DNA from: COMBO-56-21 sp963705355
GTDB lineage: Archaea; Thermoplasmatota; Thermoplasmata; UBA10834
Length of the DNA stretch: 64,000 nucleotides
NCBI GenBank assembly: GCA_963705355.1
Contig: OY970070.1
Span: 1,736,001 to 1,800,000, forward strand
Direction: 5' to 3'
Below, piece by piece: positions 8,405-17,445 of the stretch. Below the pieces are notes generated by a model. That model was not told the origin of the DNA, did no database searches, and saw only the letters and a program-made list of their open reading frames with translations. How positions within the stretch are numbered: the first letter of the stretch is position 1; every line of letters starts with the position of its first letter. The position numbers and the translations under genes are program-made.

Positions 8405-10075
8405 ATGACAAGGACACGGGCCAAACGCAGAATTTTCACACTGACTACTGCCTCCTTGTTGATTCTGGTTTTCGCAGCATTCATGACCAGAGTCATGCCT
8501 TTGTCGATTAGCCAATACCCTTTCAACAACGATTCGATATCCGAGTCTTTGTTGGCGACTCAGATTCTCGACACCGGCAGCCTGGTCTCCCTTCACCATC
8601 CCCCCTGGCAGGGGACTCACACTGCATTGATGCCCGTCCTGAACATCCTGCTCGCATTTCTTGCGGGTCTTCTGGGAACTACGACGAGTGGTTGTGCTCA
8701 GGTTTTCGGTGCAGTTGTGGCTGTGGCGACTATCGGCGGGATGTTCCTCCTGGGTCGGCTCGTGTCGGGGAGCGTGAGGGGAGCGACTACTGCTGCCTTC
8801 GCTGCGGTCATGTTTGGCACGTTTGTGTTCACGACTGGATCGATATGGAAGGAGATGCTGGGCCTGTGCTTGTTAGTCTTCGTTCTTCTGGCCTATATGC
8901 GCAGGGGCTCCTTGGAGTTCAGAATCTTGGCTTTCATCATCCTTATGATCATTCCGTTAGTGCATCATCTTGTGGCTGCAGTGACTTTTCTCGTGTTCAT
9001 CCTTCTGCTAGTGTGGAGCTTTTACTATGCAATTTCCAGAGGGGTCATGAGAAGGACGAACCTGTATGATTTGGCAACGGTAGCAATACCCGGAGCATTT
9101 GCGGTGAGTTACTATTCGGCAGTCGGCTTCGGCAGTGTTGTCCAGATATCATCAGCCATGAATATCCTTCTTGTCATTGGAGGATTCATCGTGATTAGCA
9201 TCATCAGCGTATTGATTCTATCTCTCAGGAGACATGCTAAGAGGTCATTCGCACCCTTTGTCGGAATTGTCCTCGCTGTACTGATCCTTCTCGACTACTC
9301 CGGATACGTTTTCCCATACTCTCCTTCAGCGTCAAGCGCCTACGCGTTGTTGGCCCTTGGGTCCGCCTTTCTTGCGTCTCTTGCATGGTTCGGGTCCGAA
9401 GTCATCCTCGAGACTCGCCCAAGATACCGCGCGGTTCAGCTCTCACTCTTGCTGTCTCCTTTGACTATCCTCGGGTTTGGAATTGTTCAAGGAATAACGG
9501 TTGCGGGGCAAAAGGTCCTCTATCGTTCTTTCGATTTCCTAGACCTGTTCATCTTTCTGGGACTTGCAGTTGCAGTTGTAGAGATACACTCTCGGCGCAG
9601 GAGACTGTATCCTATCGTCGGAGCATTTGTTATAGTTTCCTTGGCCGTGTCGTTTCCTTTCGCTTATGCAACCCAGCCGCTACTCGGTGTGAGGCATGAT
9701 ACTCAGGGCTATGAGCTTGATGCCCTCATGTGGATGGGAACTCAGCGGCAGGCCAGCTCGATTGTCTCCGATGAACGTTTAGCTTACCTCGCGCACAGCG
9801 TTTTGGATGTCGCTAAAGATTCTTCCCTACCTCAGTACATCGCAACGAGGACCCCGTTCCCCTCGTACATGTGGTTCTATATCATAGAGGATAGCTGGAC
9901 CACAATCGGGGTCAACTATTATCCCAACGGTGAGCTCGTGGTGAATTCGTCTTACTACGAGAAGATTCTAGGGGCAGCCGACATCTACTACATTGGCGGA
10001 CCCGCGAACGACAATATTGTGATTTTCCTTGCCTCGCCAATTGGCAGCAACACGGTCTATGGTCATTCTGGTTGA
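8405..10075 (+). CDS. Second polytopic GT-C-like membrane protein
   Basis: From ATG 8405 the protein has 556 residues. Like its upstream neighbour it has one N-terminal helix, an acidic outer-loop motif (PFNNDSISESLL, Asp43), about 11-12 membrane segments and a C-terminal soluble region (HDTQGYELDALMWMGTQRQ). The shared plan suggests two divergent GT-C enzymes acting on the same lipid-linked glycan. A longer in-frame ORF exists from 8327, but the ATG at 8405 precedes the basic residues and first membrane helix. It converges with the GT4 gene at 10080, with four bases between stops. Confidence 0.68.
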   Translation: MTRTRAKRRIFTLTTASLLILVFAAFMTRVMPLSISQYPFNNDSISESLLATQILDTGSLVSLHHPPWQGTHTALMPVLNILLAFLAGLLGTTTSGCAQVFGAVVAVATIGGMFLLGRLVSGSVRGATTAAFAAVMFGTFVFTTGSIWKEMLGLCLLVFVLLAYMRRGSLEFRILAFIILMIIPLVHHLVAAVTFLVFILLLVWSFYYAISRGVMRRTNLYDLATVAIPGAFAVSYYSAVGFGSVVQISSAMNILLVIGGFIVISIISVLILSLRRHAKRSFAPFVGIVLAVLILLDYSGYVFPYSPSASSAYALLALGSAFLASLAWFGSEVILETRPRYRAVQLSLLLSPLTILGFGIVQGITVAGQKVLYRSFDFLDLFIFLGLAVAVVEIHSRRRRLYPIVGAFVIVSLAVSFPFAYATQPLLGVRHDTQGYELDALMWMGTQRQASSIVSDERLAYLAHSVLDVAKDSSLPQYIATRTPFPSYMWFYIIEDSWTTIGVNYYPNGELVVNSSYYEKILGAADIYYIGGPANDNIVIFLASPIGSNTVYGHSG

Positions 10076-10079
10076 TCGG

Positions 10080-11270
10080 TCATTTCTGCTGGGAGCTGGT
10101 CCTCATCGCAGACATCGCCTCTTTGTAGAGCTTTACGGTCTCTTCTGCACACCTTTCCGAGGTAAATCTCTCCTCTATTGTCCTCCTCGCTCTCATTCCA
10201 ACCGCGCTACAAAGGGCAGGATCTGATAGCAACCGATTGATTATCATCGCAAGTTGGTCTCGATTGTCTCTTTCGAACAGGAATCCGTTCGCACCATCCT
10301 GAATCATATCGGCATGCGCCTCAGTGTTCGTGCACACCATCGGCCTTCCGCAAGCCAACTGACCCATTGTGTCGTATGAATGGTTTGTATTGATGTCTGC
10401 CTTCACGCATACAGAAGCATTCCTGTATAGGTTGACCAAGTCGTCCCATGAATTGATAAATCCCTTGAATACGAGAGAATCCTGCAGGCTCTTGGGAACC
10501 GCATCTTTAACTATCTCACGCACGCTCTCTCCGGACTCCGTCATGGTATCTGCACCAGCGAAGACGATCTTGACATCAGGATGTTCCTTCAATATCCCAG
10601 GTGCTGCGGCAGAGAGCACCTGAGGCCCCTTCGCCAGAGTCAGTCTTCCTGCGAAGAGAACGTATGGACCTATGACGTCGACTGGGACCTCCTTCACTTG
10701 GTCTATGCGGCCTAAGTCTATCCCCAAAGGGCAGATGCGCAGCTTGCCGCTTTCCAGCCTCCAGGTTCGAAGGATGTCTTCTGCCCATCCCCTCGCATCA
10801 CCCAGGATCATGTCTGAGAAGTTCGCGTTCTCTCTCTCAAGCCAGTCTACCGAGCGTATACGCCTCTTCTGGTTCATTCTGTGCAGTAAGAAGTGAGGAG
10901 TGATCAATCGGGTGACGACTGGGCAGGTCTTGTGAATGGCGTTGATCAAAAGGGGTTCGGCCTGCAGCTCTGGGCTCTCGACTATGTCGAATGGGCCGTT
11001 AATTCTCTCCACCCGCTTGTAGTGGTATAGCACACGTAGGGATCTCGTGATGCAGGCCAAGGGTCTAGGTCTCAGCCTCCTATATCCGAACTGGATGTCA
11101 GTGAATCCGCGATCGGCTTCGATACTCAGGCCGTATCTGTCGTTCCCAGAGAGGACCGTGACCTCATGCCCAAGTCTAGTCAATGCCACTGACAAATCCG
11201 TGTAGAGAGCCGCTGCTCCACCGAACCCCGTCTTCGGAAGGAATTCGTAGGAGATCAGGCAGATCCGCAC
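10080..11270 (-). CDS. Glycosyltransferase family 4 (GT-B) protein
   Basis: The 396-residue cytoplasmic enzyme has a GT-B N-terminal start with the glycine-rich loop FLPKTGFGGAAALYTDLSVA. Its C-terminal donor domain has YVLFAGRLTLAKGPQVL, a central VFKGFINSWDDLVNLYRNA and the late segment MGQLACGRPMVCTNTEAHADM, in which the usual E-x7-E acceptor pattern is poorly kept. It probably transfers a sugar from a nucleotide donor in the surface glycan pathway. A TATA box at 11293-11302 lies 27 bases from the ATG, supporting a leaderless start. Sugar specificity cannot be read. Confidence 0.85.
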   Translation of the reverse strand: MRICLISYEFLPKTGFGGAAALYTDLSVALTRLGHEVTVLSGNDRYGLSIEADRGFTDIQFGYRRLRPRPLACITRSLRVLYHYKRVERINGPFDIVESPELQAEPLLINAIHKTCPVVTRLITPHFLLHRMNQKRRIRSVDWLERENANFSDMILGDARGWAEDILRTWRLESGKLRICPLGIDLGRIDQVKEVPVDVIGPYVLFAGRLTLAKGPQVLSAAAPGILKEHPDVKIVFAGADTMTESGESVREIVKDAVPKSLQDSLVFKGFINSWDDLVNLYRNASVCVKADINTNHSYDTMGQLACGRPMVCTNTEAHADMIQDGANGFLFERDNRDQLAMIINRLLSDPALCSAVGMRARRTIEERFTSERCAEETVKLYKEAMSAMRTSSQQK

Positions 11271-11597
11271 ATCTGCCTGATACGGATAGTTCCTATTTAT
11301 CCTGTGTGATGGGCGCCTGCCCTGTCCTCACAGTCCAAACGATCTCCATCGTCACACCTGCAGCACTCAATAGCTGAACGGATTTTAGCACTCTCCGGGG
11401 GGTCTCCGAACAACGGTTTCCGGAATCACGAGAGCGATTACCATATATGTCCAGTTACACCTATCCCCGATTCAAGAGGACTCGCGGTCAAGAAGGGGTC
11501 TCTGGTGTCCGCTGAGTCCTTCGCGTATGCCCAGGGAAACGATTCCTCGACCTTGACAGAGGTCCTGCTTTGGAATCTCGTTGAGAATCGGTGAACT
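11271..11597. other. 327-base intergenic region between divergent GT4 genes
   Basis: It contains the minus-strand TATA box GGATAAATAG (11293-11302) for the gene at 11270 and a second A/T box, CCATATATGT, at 11441-11450, which could drive the plus-strand gene at 11598 with a leader of about 120 bases. I see no tRNA, repeat or convincing short ORF in it. Confidence 0.5.
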
Positions 11598-12746
11598 ATG
11601 ATGAGTCATCACAGGGTCGCTATCATAGGAGCTAGAGGGATAGCCAACTATGGTGGCTTTGAGACCTTCGTTGCCGAACTCGCCCCGCGACTTCGTGACA
11701 TGGGATACGAAGTCTATTGCAGTCACAGACTCAAGGAAGAAGGAGAGAAACATGGCAAATTCAAAGGCGTCAACGTAATCTACTTTCCGCTGCGTTTTCC
11801 TCGTGGCAACTTCTTCGCCCGGGTATTCGACGTTTTCTATGATTGGTACTTCACTTTCAATTGTGTATTTTTGCTCCGATGTGATGTAGTGTACTGTCTC
11901 GGATTAGGGGCGGGGCTTTCTCTTCCGTTCGCGAGGCTCTCAAAGTCGAGGATTGTGGTGAATGTCGACGGCCTTGAGTGGACGCGCAGGAAGTTCAGCT
12001 TCGTGGAAAGGGGGTACCTCCGACTATCATTCCTTGCGTCATGCGTTTGGTCGAACAAGATAATCATAGACAACACACGCCTGATCGATTTCGTGCATCT
12101 GAAGTATAAATCCAAGGCGATTCACATCCCGTACGGTGTCGCTTCGATTGATTGCCCGAGATGGAGCCCTGACACTGTAGGCACTCTTGCGAGAAGGGAA
12201 GGTTGCGAATTTGCTCCGAACGATTACCTGCTCGTGGTCGCTCGACTGGAGCCAGAGAACAATGTCCGAATGATTGTGGAGGCTTACTCCAGAAGCCGCA
12301 CTACAAAGCATCTTGTGATTGTCGGTAGCTTCGCATCCCGCAGCTATGAGTCCTCTGTTAGGAGTGTAATAGATGGGCTTCCGAAGGGGAAATCCGTTCT
12401 CATCCTCGGTTCGCTCTATGATCGCGAGGCGCTTAGCATGTTGCGGTGCCATTGCTGGGCGTACGTTCACGGTCATTCTGTCGGAGGTACGAATCCTTCG
12501 CTCCTCGAGGCTATGGCGTCCGGCAATGCAGTGCTGGCACACGATAACGTGTTCAACAGAGAGGTCTGTGGTGACTACGCCCTCTACTTTAGGGGCGCGG
12601 ATGACCTTGTGAAGGCATTGGATCAGTTAGACCTGGGGCAGATTGACGATTCATATCTTCGGAAAGGAGCCCTCGCCATTGTAAAGGACCGGTATCGTTG
12701 GGATATTGTCGCAACTGCCTACGATAAGTTCTTTCAAAGCCTCTAA
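11598..12746 (+). CDS. Glycosyltransferase with DUF1972-type N-terminus (rhamnosyltransferase-like)
   Basis: The 382-residue protein begins VAIIGARGIANYGGFETF, the signature of the DUF1972 N-domain found in rhamnosyl- and related GT4 transferases. The C-terminal donor domain shows LLVVARLEPENNVRMIVEAY, VLILGSLYDREALSMLRCH and HSVGGTNPSLLEAMASGNAV. It is a cytoplasmic GT-B enzyme that likely adds a deoxyhexose or similar sugar in glycan assembly. Two adjacent ATGs (11598 and 11601) are possible starts. Its end overlaps the convergent GT4 gene by four bases. Confidence 0.87.
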   Translation: MMSHHRVAIIGARGIANYGGFETFVAELAPRLRDMGYEVYCSHRLKEEGEKHGKFKGVNVIYFPLRFPRGNFFARVFDVFYDWYFTFNCVFLLRCDVVYCLGLGAGLSLPFARLSKSRIVVNVDGLEWTRRKFSFVERGYLRLSFLASCVWSNKIIIDNTRLIDFVHLKYKSKAIHIPYGVASIDCPRWSPDTVGTLARREGCEFAPNDYLLVVARLEPENNVRMIVEAYSRSRTTKHLVIVGSFASRSYESSVRSVIDGLPKGKSVLILGSLYDREALSMLRCHCWAYVHGHSVGGTNPSLLEAMASGNAVLAHDNVFNREVCGDYALYFRGADDLVKALDQLDLGQIDDSYLRKGALAIVKDRYRWDIVATAYDKFFQSL

Positions 12747-13984
12747 GATGAATCTCGAGTTCTTCCTAGCTCCCCGACAATCCTCAAGTATTCCGTCACA
12801 TGGATTTCGGGTCTGAACCTCGTTTCGTATGCTTTCCTCGCTTTTCGTCTCTGCTCCGTCATCCGGTCTTTTTCGTCCCACAGAGTGACTAGAATCTCTG
12901 CCAGTTGCTCGACATCTCCTGGTCTGAAGATCATCGACCCAGAGTCTGGACCGATTATTTCCGGGAGTCCGCCGATGTTCGATCCCACCACGGGTATGCC
13001 CAGCGAGAACGCCTCGAGGGCGGTTGAGGGGGCATTCTCATACCATGTCGAGGGAACAATCTGCGCCACTGAACTCCTTCGTATCTCTTCTACCTCCTGC
13101 CTTGGCAGGTAGCCTGGTATGACCACTCTGTCCGCCACCCTGCCCTCTGCTGCCCGCGCTATCAGTCTCCCCTTCAGGGTTCCCTCCCCTATCATGTGGA
13201 GTCTGAATTCTTGCTTATCCCTGCTTCTTATGAAAGCGTCCAAAAGAGTCTCGACACCCTTGTGCTTCTCCAGGAGGCCAAGGTAGACTAATGAGTCCTT
13301 TGGAGACTCTGTTATCGGGTAATTCTGTGAGAAATCGGGGACGAATCCTCTCAGAACGCGATAGACCTCGACCCCCTCCTTGCGTAATCTTCTCGCAACG
13401 AATTCACTTGGCGAGATGACCTTGAGTTCGGGAGAGTACCTGAGCACCCTTCGGTTGCCGATCCTCCAAAGCTGCGGCGGCTTTCGCCACTTCAAACAGC
13501 ATATCGCGCATAATCTGGGATTCTCGCATGCCTTCAGGTTCGGGAGGAGTAACATAGATCTTGGACATACGGGAGTGTAGTCGTGAGTCGTATACAATGA
13601 AATCGTGTCCTTGATTGGGAACGGTTTGCCAATGAAACCTCTGGTATTGTGCCAGTGCACGACATCCGGTTTGATCTCTTTCTCAAGGTCTCTCAGCACT
13701 CTCTCCGCACGCACCCACCTGCCCAGAAACAAAGCCATGACAGGATCCACCCGCCCGGTCCTCGAGGAATACACATGTCTTGAAGGACCACCTTGAGGTT
13801 CCTTAGAGGCACCAGAGTTCTTCGATTTCCTCAGGAGCTCGTAGGCTGCCGGGTTGTGCAGGACATGCACCTCGTGCCCTCTCTTGATAAGCTCCCGCGA
13901 GAGATAGTCGACGAACATGGCATCCCCGCCGAGATGCTGCGGCGGGAAATGCGTCGAAACCATCAGGAACCGAAGAGTCTCCAT
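12743..13984 (-). CDS. Glycosyltransferase family 4 protein
   Basis: This 413-residue GT-B enzyme starts LMVSTHFPPQHLGGDAMFV and has the mid-protein segment THDYTPVCPRSMLL followed by a cysteine cluster (KACENPRLCAICCLKW) that is common in one GT4 branch. The donor domain is clear in LVYLGLLEKHKGVETLLDAF, RLHMIGEGTLKGRL and VPSTWYENAPSTALEAFSLG. The cysteines may hold a structural metal. It belongs to the surface-glycan locus. A TATA-like sequence (GACATAAACG) lies near 14018-14028, about 35-40 bases upstream of the ATG. Confidence 0.88.
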   Translation of the reverse strand: METLRFLMVSTHFPPQHLGGDAMFVDYLSRELIKRGHEVHVLHNPAAYELLRKSKNSGASKEPQGGPSRHVYSSRTGRVDPVMALFLGRWVRAERVLRDLEKEIKPDVVHWHNTRGFIGKPFPIKDTISLYTTHDYTPVCPRSMLLLPNLKACENPRLCAICCLKWRKPPQLWRIGNRRVLRYSPELKVISPSEFVARRLRKEGVEVYRVLRGFVPDFSQNYPITESPKDSLVYLGLLEKHKGVETLLDAFIRSRDKQEFRLHMIGEGTLKGRLIARAAEGRVADRVVIPGYLPRQEVEEIRRSSVAQIVPSTWYENAPSTALEAFSLGIPVVGSNIGGLPEIIGPDSGSMIFRPGDVEQLAEILVTLWDEKDRMTEQRRKARKAYETRFRPEIHVTEYLRIVGELGRTRDSS

Positions 13985-14148
13985 CGACCGATCACTGCCT
14001 GATTGAATGGAGTGCCAGCGTTTATGTCTTTTTGCCTGCCACTTGGCAACACGAGTTTGCCATTCCCTTGTGCTGGTCGATGCATTCTCTGATTAGCACC
14101 ATACAAAACATTAATAGCGGGATCATCTCAGTTCCTGAGGCAGATTGC

Positions 14149-15105
14149 ATGAGCGTTACTCCGTCTGGGCAGAGGGAACCGACTGAGAGAGCCCAGAAGC
14201 TCGATGGTGCGCTCACAATCGATCTAGAAGACTGGCGTTGCGCACTCCATCCTAAGCCTGGAATGGATCACCGCAACCGCCCTCCGATTGACGAATCCTA
14301 TCTAAGGCAAGCTACACACAAGATGCTGAGTCAGCTTGAGGAGCGAGGAGTAAGGGCGACATTCTTTGTGCTGGGGGAAGTGGCATCCGCTGTTCCGGAT
14401 CTAGTTCAGAAGATAGCCCAGATGGGTCACGAAATCGCGAGTCACTCACCTGTACATCTTCCGCCGCGAACCTTTCCTAAGGAGGAACTTGCATCCATGA
14501 TTCGTCGAGACGTATCATTCTTGGAGGATCTTGCAGGGAAGAGGCCCATCGGCTTTAGGGCACCATATTTCGCACTCAGAAGGGACGAGGGCTGGCTTCT
14601 CAAGATTCTGGCAGATTGTGGATTCTGGTACGACTCGAGCATAGTGCCAACTTGGACTCCGTATTGGGGCATTCCATCTGCCCCGAAATTCCCCTATTAC
14701 CCAGATTTCTCGGATCTGGCCAGGGCGACTCCGAACGGACCTATCATGGAGCTTCCGGTGACCGTCTGGCCTTTGTGGAAGCTTTTCATGGGTCTTCCCA
14801 TAGGTGGGGGCTTCTACATGCGCGCGTGGCCCACGGAGATGCTCATTCGAGTCCTTAGGAGAAATGTGGCTAAGGGCTACCCGCTTGTGCTCTACATTCA
14901 CCCTGGGAACCTCGAATCAGAGAAGGAGGAGATTGCGTCTCCGACCATACGAGACAGGATATCTCAATACACCGCTACGAGTCGGGGAGCAACTAGCTTC
15001 CGTCGAATACTACGAGAGTTCAGGTTCGGCACAATGAGTGCGGTTTTCTCAGAAGAATTAAGCCGAATGGACCGAGAAACGAAACCGACGAACCAGAGGT
15101 CCTGA
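14149..15105 (+). CDS. Polysaccharide deacetylase (CE4/NodB fold), exosortase-locus type
   Basis: From ATG 14149 the protein has 318 residues. NodB-fold motifs are in order: LTIDLEDWR (Asp25 and Asp28 in place of the usual TFDD), ATFFVLG (70-76), metal ligands His99 and His103 in ASHSPVH, IGFRAPYF (Arg137) and a late LVLYIHPGNLE. The DLEDW variant with a near-N-terminal position is typical of deacetylases found in exosortase polysaccharide loci. It should remove N-acetyl groups from GlcNAc-type residues, here presumably on the surface glycan. The TATA-like AAACATTAATAG at 14106-14117 favours this start over an upstream ATG at 14032. Confidence 0.88.
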   Translation: MSVTPSGQREPTERAQKLDGALTIDLEDWRCALHPKPGMDHRNRPPIDESYLRQATHKMLSQLEERGVRATFFVLGEVASAVPDLVQKIAQMGHEIASHSPVHLPPRTFPKEELASMIRRDVSFLEDLAGKRPIGFRAPYFALRRDEGWLLKILADCGFWYDSSIVPTWTPYWGIPSAPKFPYYPDFSDLARATPNGPIMELPVTVWPLWKLFMGLPIGGGFYMRAWPTEMLIRVLRRNVAKGYPLVLYIHPGNLESEKEEIASPTIRDRISQYTATSRGATSFRRILREFRFGTMSAVFSEELSRMDRETKPTNQRS

Positions 15106-15122
15106 GAGATGATGATCCCACG

Positions 15123-16283
15123 TTAGGCGGAGACTCGGTAGAATGTCTCCACCTTCTGTCGATCCATGGCGTAGCTGAAGAGTGCAAGCACGGCACCAAT
15201 CGTGGGCAGCGGATCCTCGAAGGATTCGACGTCGAAGCAACGACACGCGAGAGCGTTCCTGCCGATTTCTAGGAGTCGCCTGAAGCCGTTTGGGCCAAGG
15301 ATCGAAGCCACTCCAAGTGGAAGGAGATTGACGCATCTGACGCCTGTCTTGTATGATTCCACTGACGGGACGTCTCCACTCTCGTGCATGTCGCAGAGCA
15401 ACCTAGGGAAATCGACTCCACACACGAGTGCCAATGGAAGAGACCCCCAGAACCTCGGGTTGATCTCCATGAGCGTCGGTTTCCCGGTTCTCGAATCAAT
15501 CTTGAATTCGACCATTGCCACGCCGTGCCAATTCATTTTCTCGAGCAGCAGACGGCCAGCTTCCTCGGCCTCAAGATGTCTTATCGATTCTCTCACAATG
15601 CTTGGTCCGCCCGACTCGGGATACTCGAGGAGCCGTCTGTAAGCGAATACCGCTCGTGTCCTTCCACGGTTCAGGAGATAGGATACTCCTATTGCTCCTC
15701 CATGTGGAATGAACTCTTGTGCGACAAGTGGTCCGTATGCTGATATCAGATTCGGAATGCTGCGTAGCGAGGACGAATTCTCTATCAACTGAAAGCCTCT
15801 GGATCCAGAACTTCTCAAGGGCTTAACGATTGCGGGAAGGCCAGTAACCCCAGGAATCTCGGAAGCGGAGGTCGCATCCTTGACAACGAGTGATTTGGGG
15901 ACATGTATGCCCAATTCCTCGGCGCGTTGGATCGTCAGATACTTGTCTCGGGCCGTCAGATATGAATCGGGAGGAGGAAGGGCCACTTTGCATCGTAATC
16001 TGGATGCGTTCTCCTTTTCTGAAAGGAGGTCGCATTCCGGATCGTCCATGGGTATTAGGAGGTCGATTTTCTCAGAATCCACCGTTCTTTCCAAGAACTT
16101 CAAGTAAAGCCCAGGATCGGATTTCGGAGACGGGGACAACGAAAACCTTGTGCAGAACTTGGAGAACGATGAAAGAGGGCGTTTCCGCGAATCTGCGACA
16201 ACGACGTCTCTCCCCGACTGGCCTATTGATCGTACCACTGAGAGAGTTTTTGAATGTCTTCCATAAGTGACTAGAACTCTCAT
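15123..16283 (-). CDS. ATP-grasp carboxylate-amine ligase-like protein
   Basis: The 386-residue protein has an N-terminal pre-ATP-grasp fold (VLVTYGRHSKTLSVVRSIG) and an ATP-grasp domain with LPAIVKPLRSSGSRGFQLI, the acidic Mg-binding segment VAMVEFKIDSRTGKPTLMEI and NPRFWGSLPLALVCGVDFP. Such enzymes join a carboxylate to an amine or thiol through an acyl-phosphate. ATP-grasp genes recur in exosortase-type polysaccharide loci, so it may add an amino acid or similar group to a sugar or lipid; this is inference. The TATA-like GGTATTATCTGG near 16298-16310 fits a leaderless ATG at 16283. It converges with the deacetylase, 17 bases apart. Confidence 0.85.
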   Translation of the reverse strand: MRVLVTYGRHSKTLSVVRSIGQSGRDVVVADSRKRPLSSFSKFCTRFSLSPSPKSDPGLYLKFLERTVDSEKIDLLIPMDDPECDLLSEKENASRLRCKVALPPPDSYLTARDKYLTIQRAEELGIHVPKSLVVKDATSASEIPGVTGLPAIVKPLRSSGSRGFQLIENSSSLRSIPNLISAYGPLVAQEFIPHGGAIGVSYLLNRGRTRAVFAYRRLLEYPESGGPSIVRESIRHLEAEEAGRLLLEKMNWHGVAMVEFKIDSRTGKPTLMEINPRFWGSLPLALVCGVDFPRLLCDMHESGDVPSVESYKTGVRCVNLLPLGVASILGPNGFRRLLEIGRNALACRCFDVESFEDPLPTIGAVLALFSYAMDRQKVETFYRVSA

Positions 16284-16369
16284 CGAGACGCCCTCATCCA
16301 GATAATACCAGCAAACTCCGAGTAACTACTTCAAAGTTGGGCAATGCCATACACCGAACCACGCAGCTT

Positions 16370-17392
16370 TCAGAGAATAAGGTCGACAGAAACCACGATG
16401 GCGCACATGGCCACCTCGATGCCCCAAATGAATGTGACAAGCTCCTGTTCGGTCATCTTCATGTGTTTCATGACGACATGAGTGAGTGATTCGATTTTGC
16501 CATGATACTCTAAGAACCCGTTGCCAGCGTCTGAGCAGTAGTTCTCCGCTTTGAAATGACCTATCATCTTCAAGAAGAACTCGACAATCATGGGTATGAA
16601 GATGAAGGCCGTTTGGACCTGCAGGTTCGAGAGTATCCCTGCAATGGCCAGCGTTGCCCCCATGAACAACGTCAATGTGTCCCCTGGGAAAATCTGCGAT
16701 GGATACTTGTTGAACCAAAGGAACGCGACCAGCGAACCGAGGAGCGGGACTAGGAGGTACACTCCATCCATCCGGTTGTGGACCACTCCCAGAATGACCA
16801 GCGTGAGGCTCATTATGATTCCCAAGCCAGCTCCAAGGCCGTTGAACCCTTCCAGCATATTCGCAGCATTTGCCGCGCATGTGACAGCGAATGCCGCGAC
16901 AAGAAGCATCCATGGACCGAAATTGATTTCGACAACATGAGGTATCACAACATGAGGGTCTGCTGCTGCGGCGAACGGAAGGGCGATTACGAAAGGCAGG
17001 AATGCCTTGTGTCTCTGCCTGAGGTCGAACAGGTCATCCATCATACCGACAAACGCCGCGCCAAGGGCAGCGGAGAGGGAGACGTTCAGCAGTTCTATGT
17101 TCTCGATGCCGTCCAGCGAGACGAGCACGCTCACTCCAGCGAAGAAGCCGACCACGACTGCGATTCCGCCCATCTCCGCAACTTCTGGTTTCGAAGGCTT
17201 GTTGAGATCCTTGCCGACAATGCCCCTGGCCTTCAACCTTGGAATAAGCCATGGGATTATGACGAAGGTCATCGCCATCGCCACGAAGAAACCGGCAATG
17301 AACTCGATGCCGTTGGGCGTGAGGAATTCCCCCAGCGTGCATCGAGGAGGGTTATTATTAGCTTTGCAGGGGGAATGTTCACTTATGTACAA
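16370..17392 (-). CDS. UDP-GlcNAc:polyprenyl-phosphate GlcNAc-1-phosphate transferase (MraY/WecA/Alg7 family)
   Basis: A polytopic membrane enzyme of up to 340 residues. Family motifs are VAEMGGIAVVVGF (71-83), the Mg-binding FVGMMDDLFDLRQRHK (114-129), CAANAANMLEGFNGLGAG, and YPSQIFPGDTLTLFMGA. It transfers GlcNAc-1-P (or a similar sugar phosphate) to dolichyl or another polyprenyl phosphate, the first membrane step of archaeal N-glycan or polysaccharide assembly. The frame opens with a TTG at 17392, and no ATG precedes the first membrane helix at about 29-50, so the start is uncertain. The usual HHxx motif of the last loop is not clear (VVMKHMKMTEQE). Confidence 0.88.
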   Translation of the reverse strand: MYISEHSPCKANNNPPRCTLGEFLTPNGIEFIAGFFVAMAMTFVIIPWLIPRLKARGIVGKDLNKPSKPEVAEMGGIAVVVGFFAGVSVLVSLDGIENIELLNVSLSAALGAAFVGMMDDLFDLRQRHKAFLPFVIALPFAAAADPHVVIPHVVEINFGPWMLLVAAFAVTCAANAANMLEGFNGLGAGLGIIMSLTLVILGVVHNRMDGVYLLVPLLGSLVAFLWFNKYPSQIFPGDTLTLFMGATLAIAGILSNLQVQTAFIFIPMIVEFFLKMIGHFKAENYCSDAGNGFLEYHGKIESLTHVVMKHMKMTEQELVTFIWGIEVAMCAIVVSVDLIL

Positions 17393-17445
17393 CGTTTGAG
17401 TCTGGAGTGTTGAGCATCGACTGCCTGCCCGCGAGGTCGGTCTCG

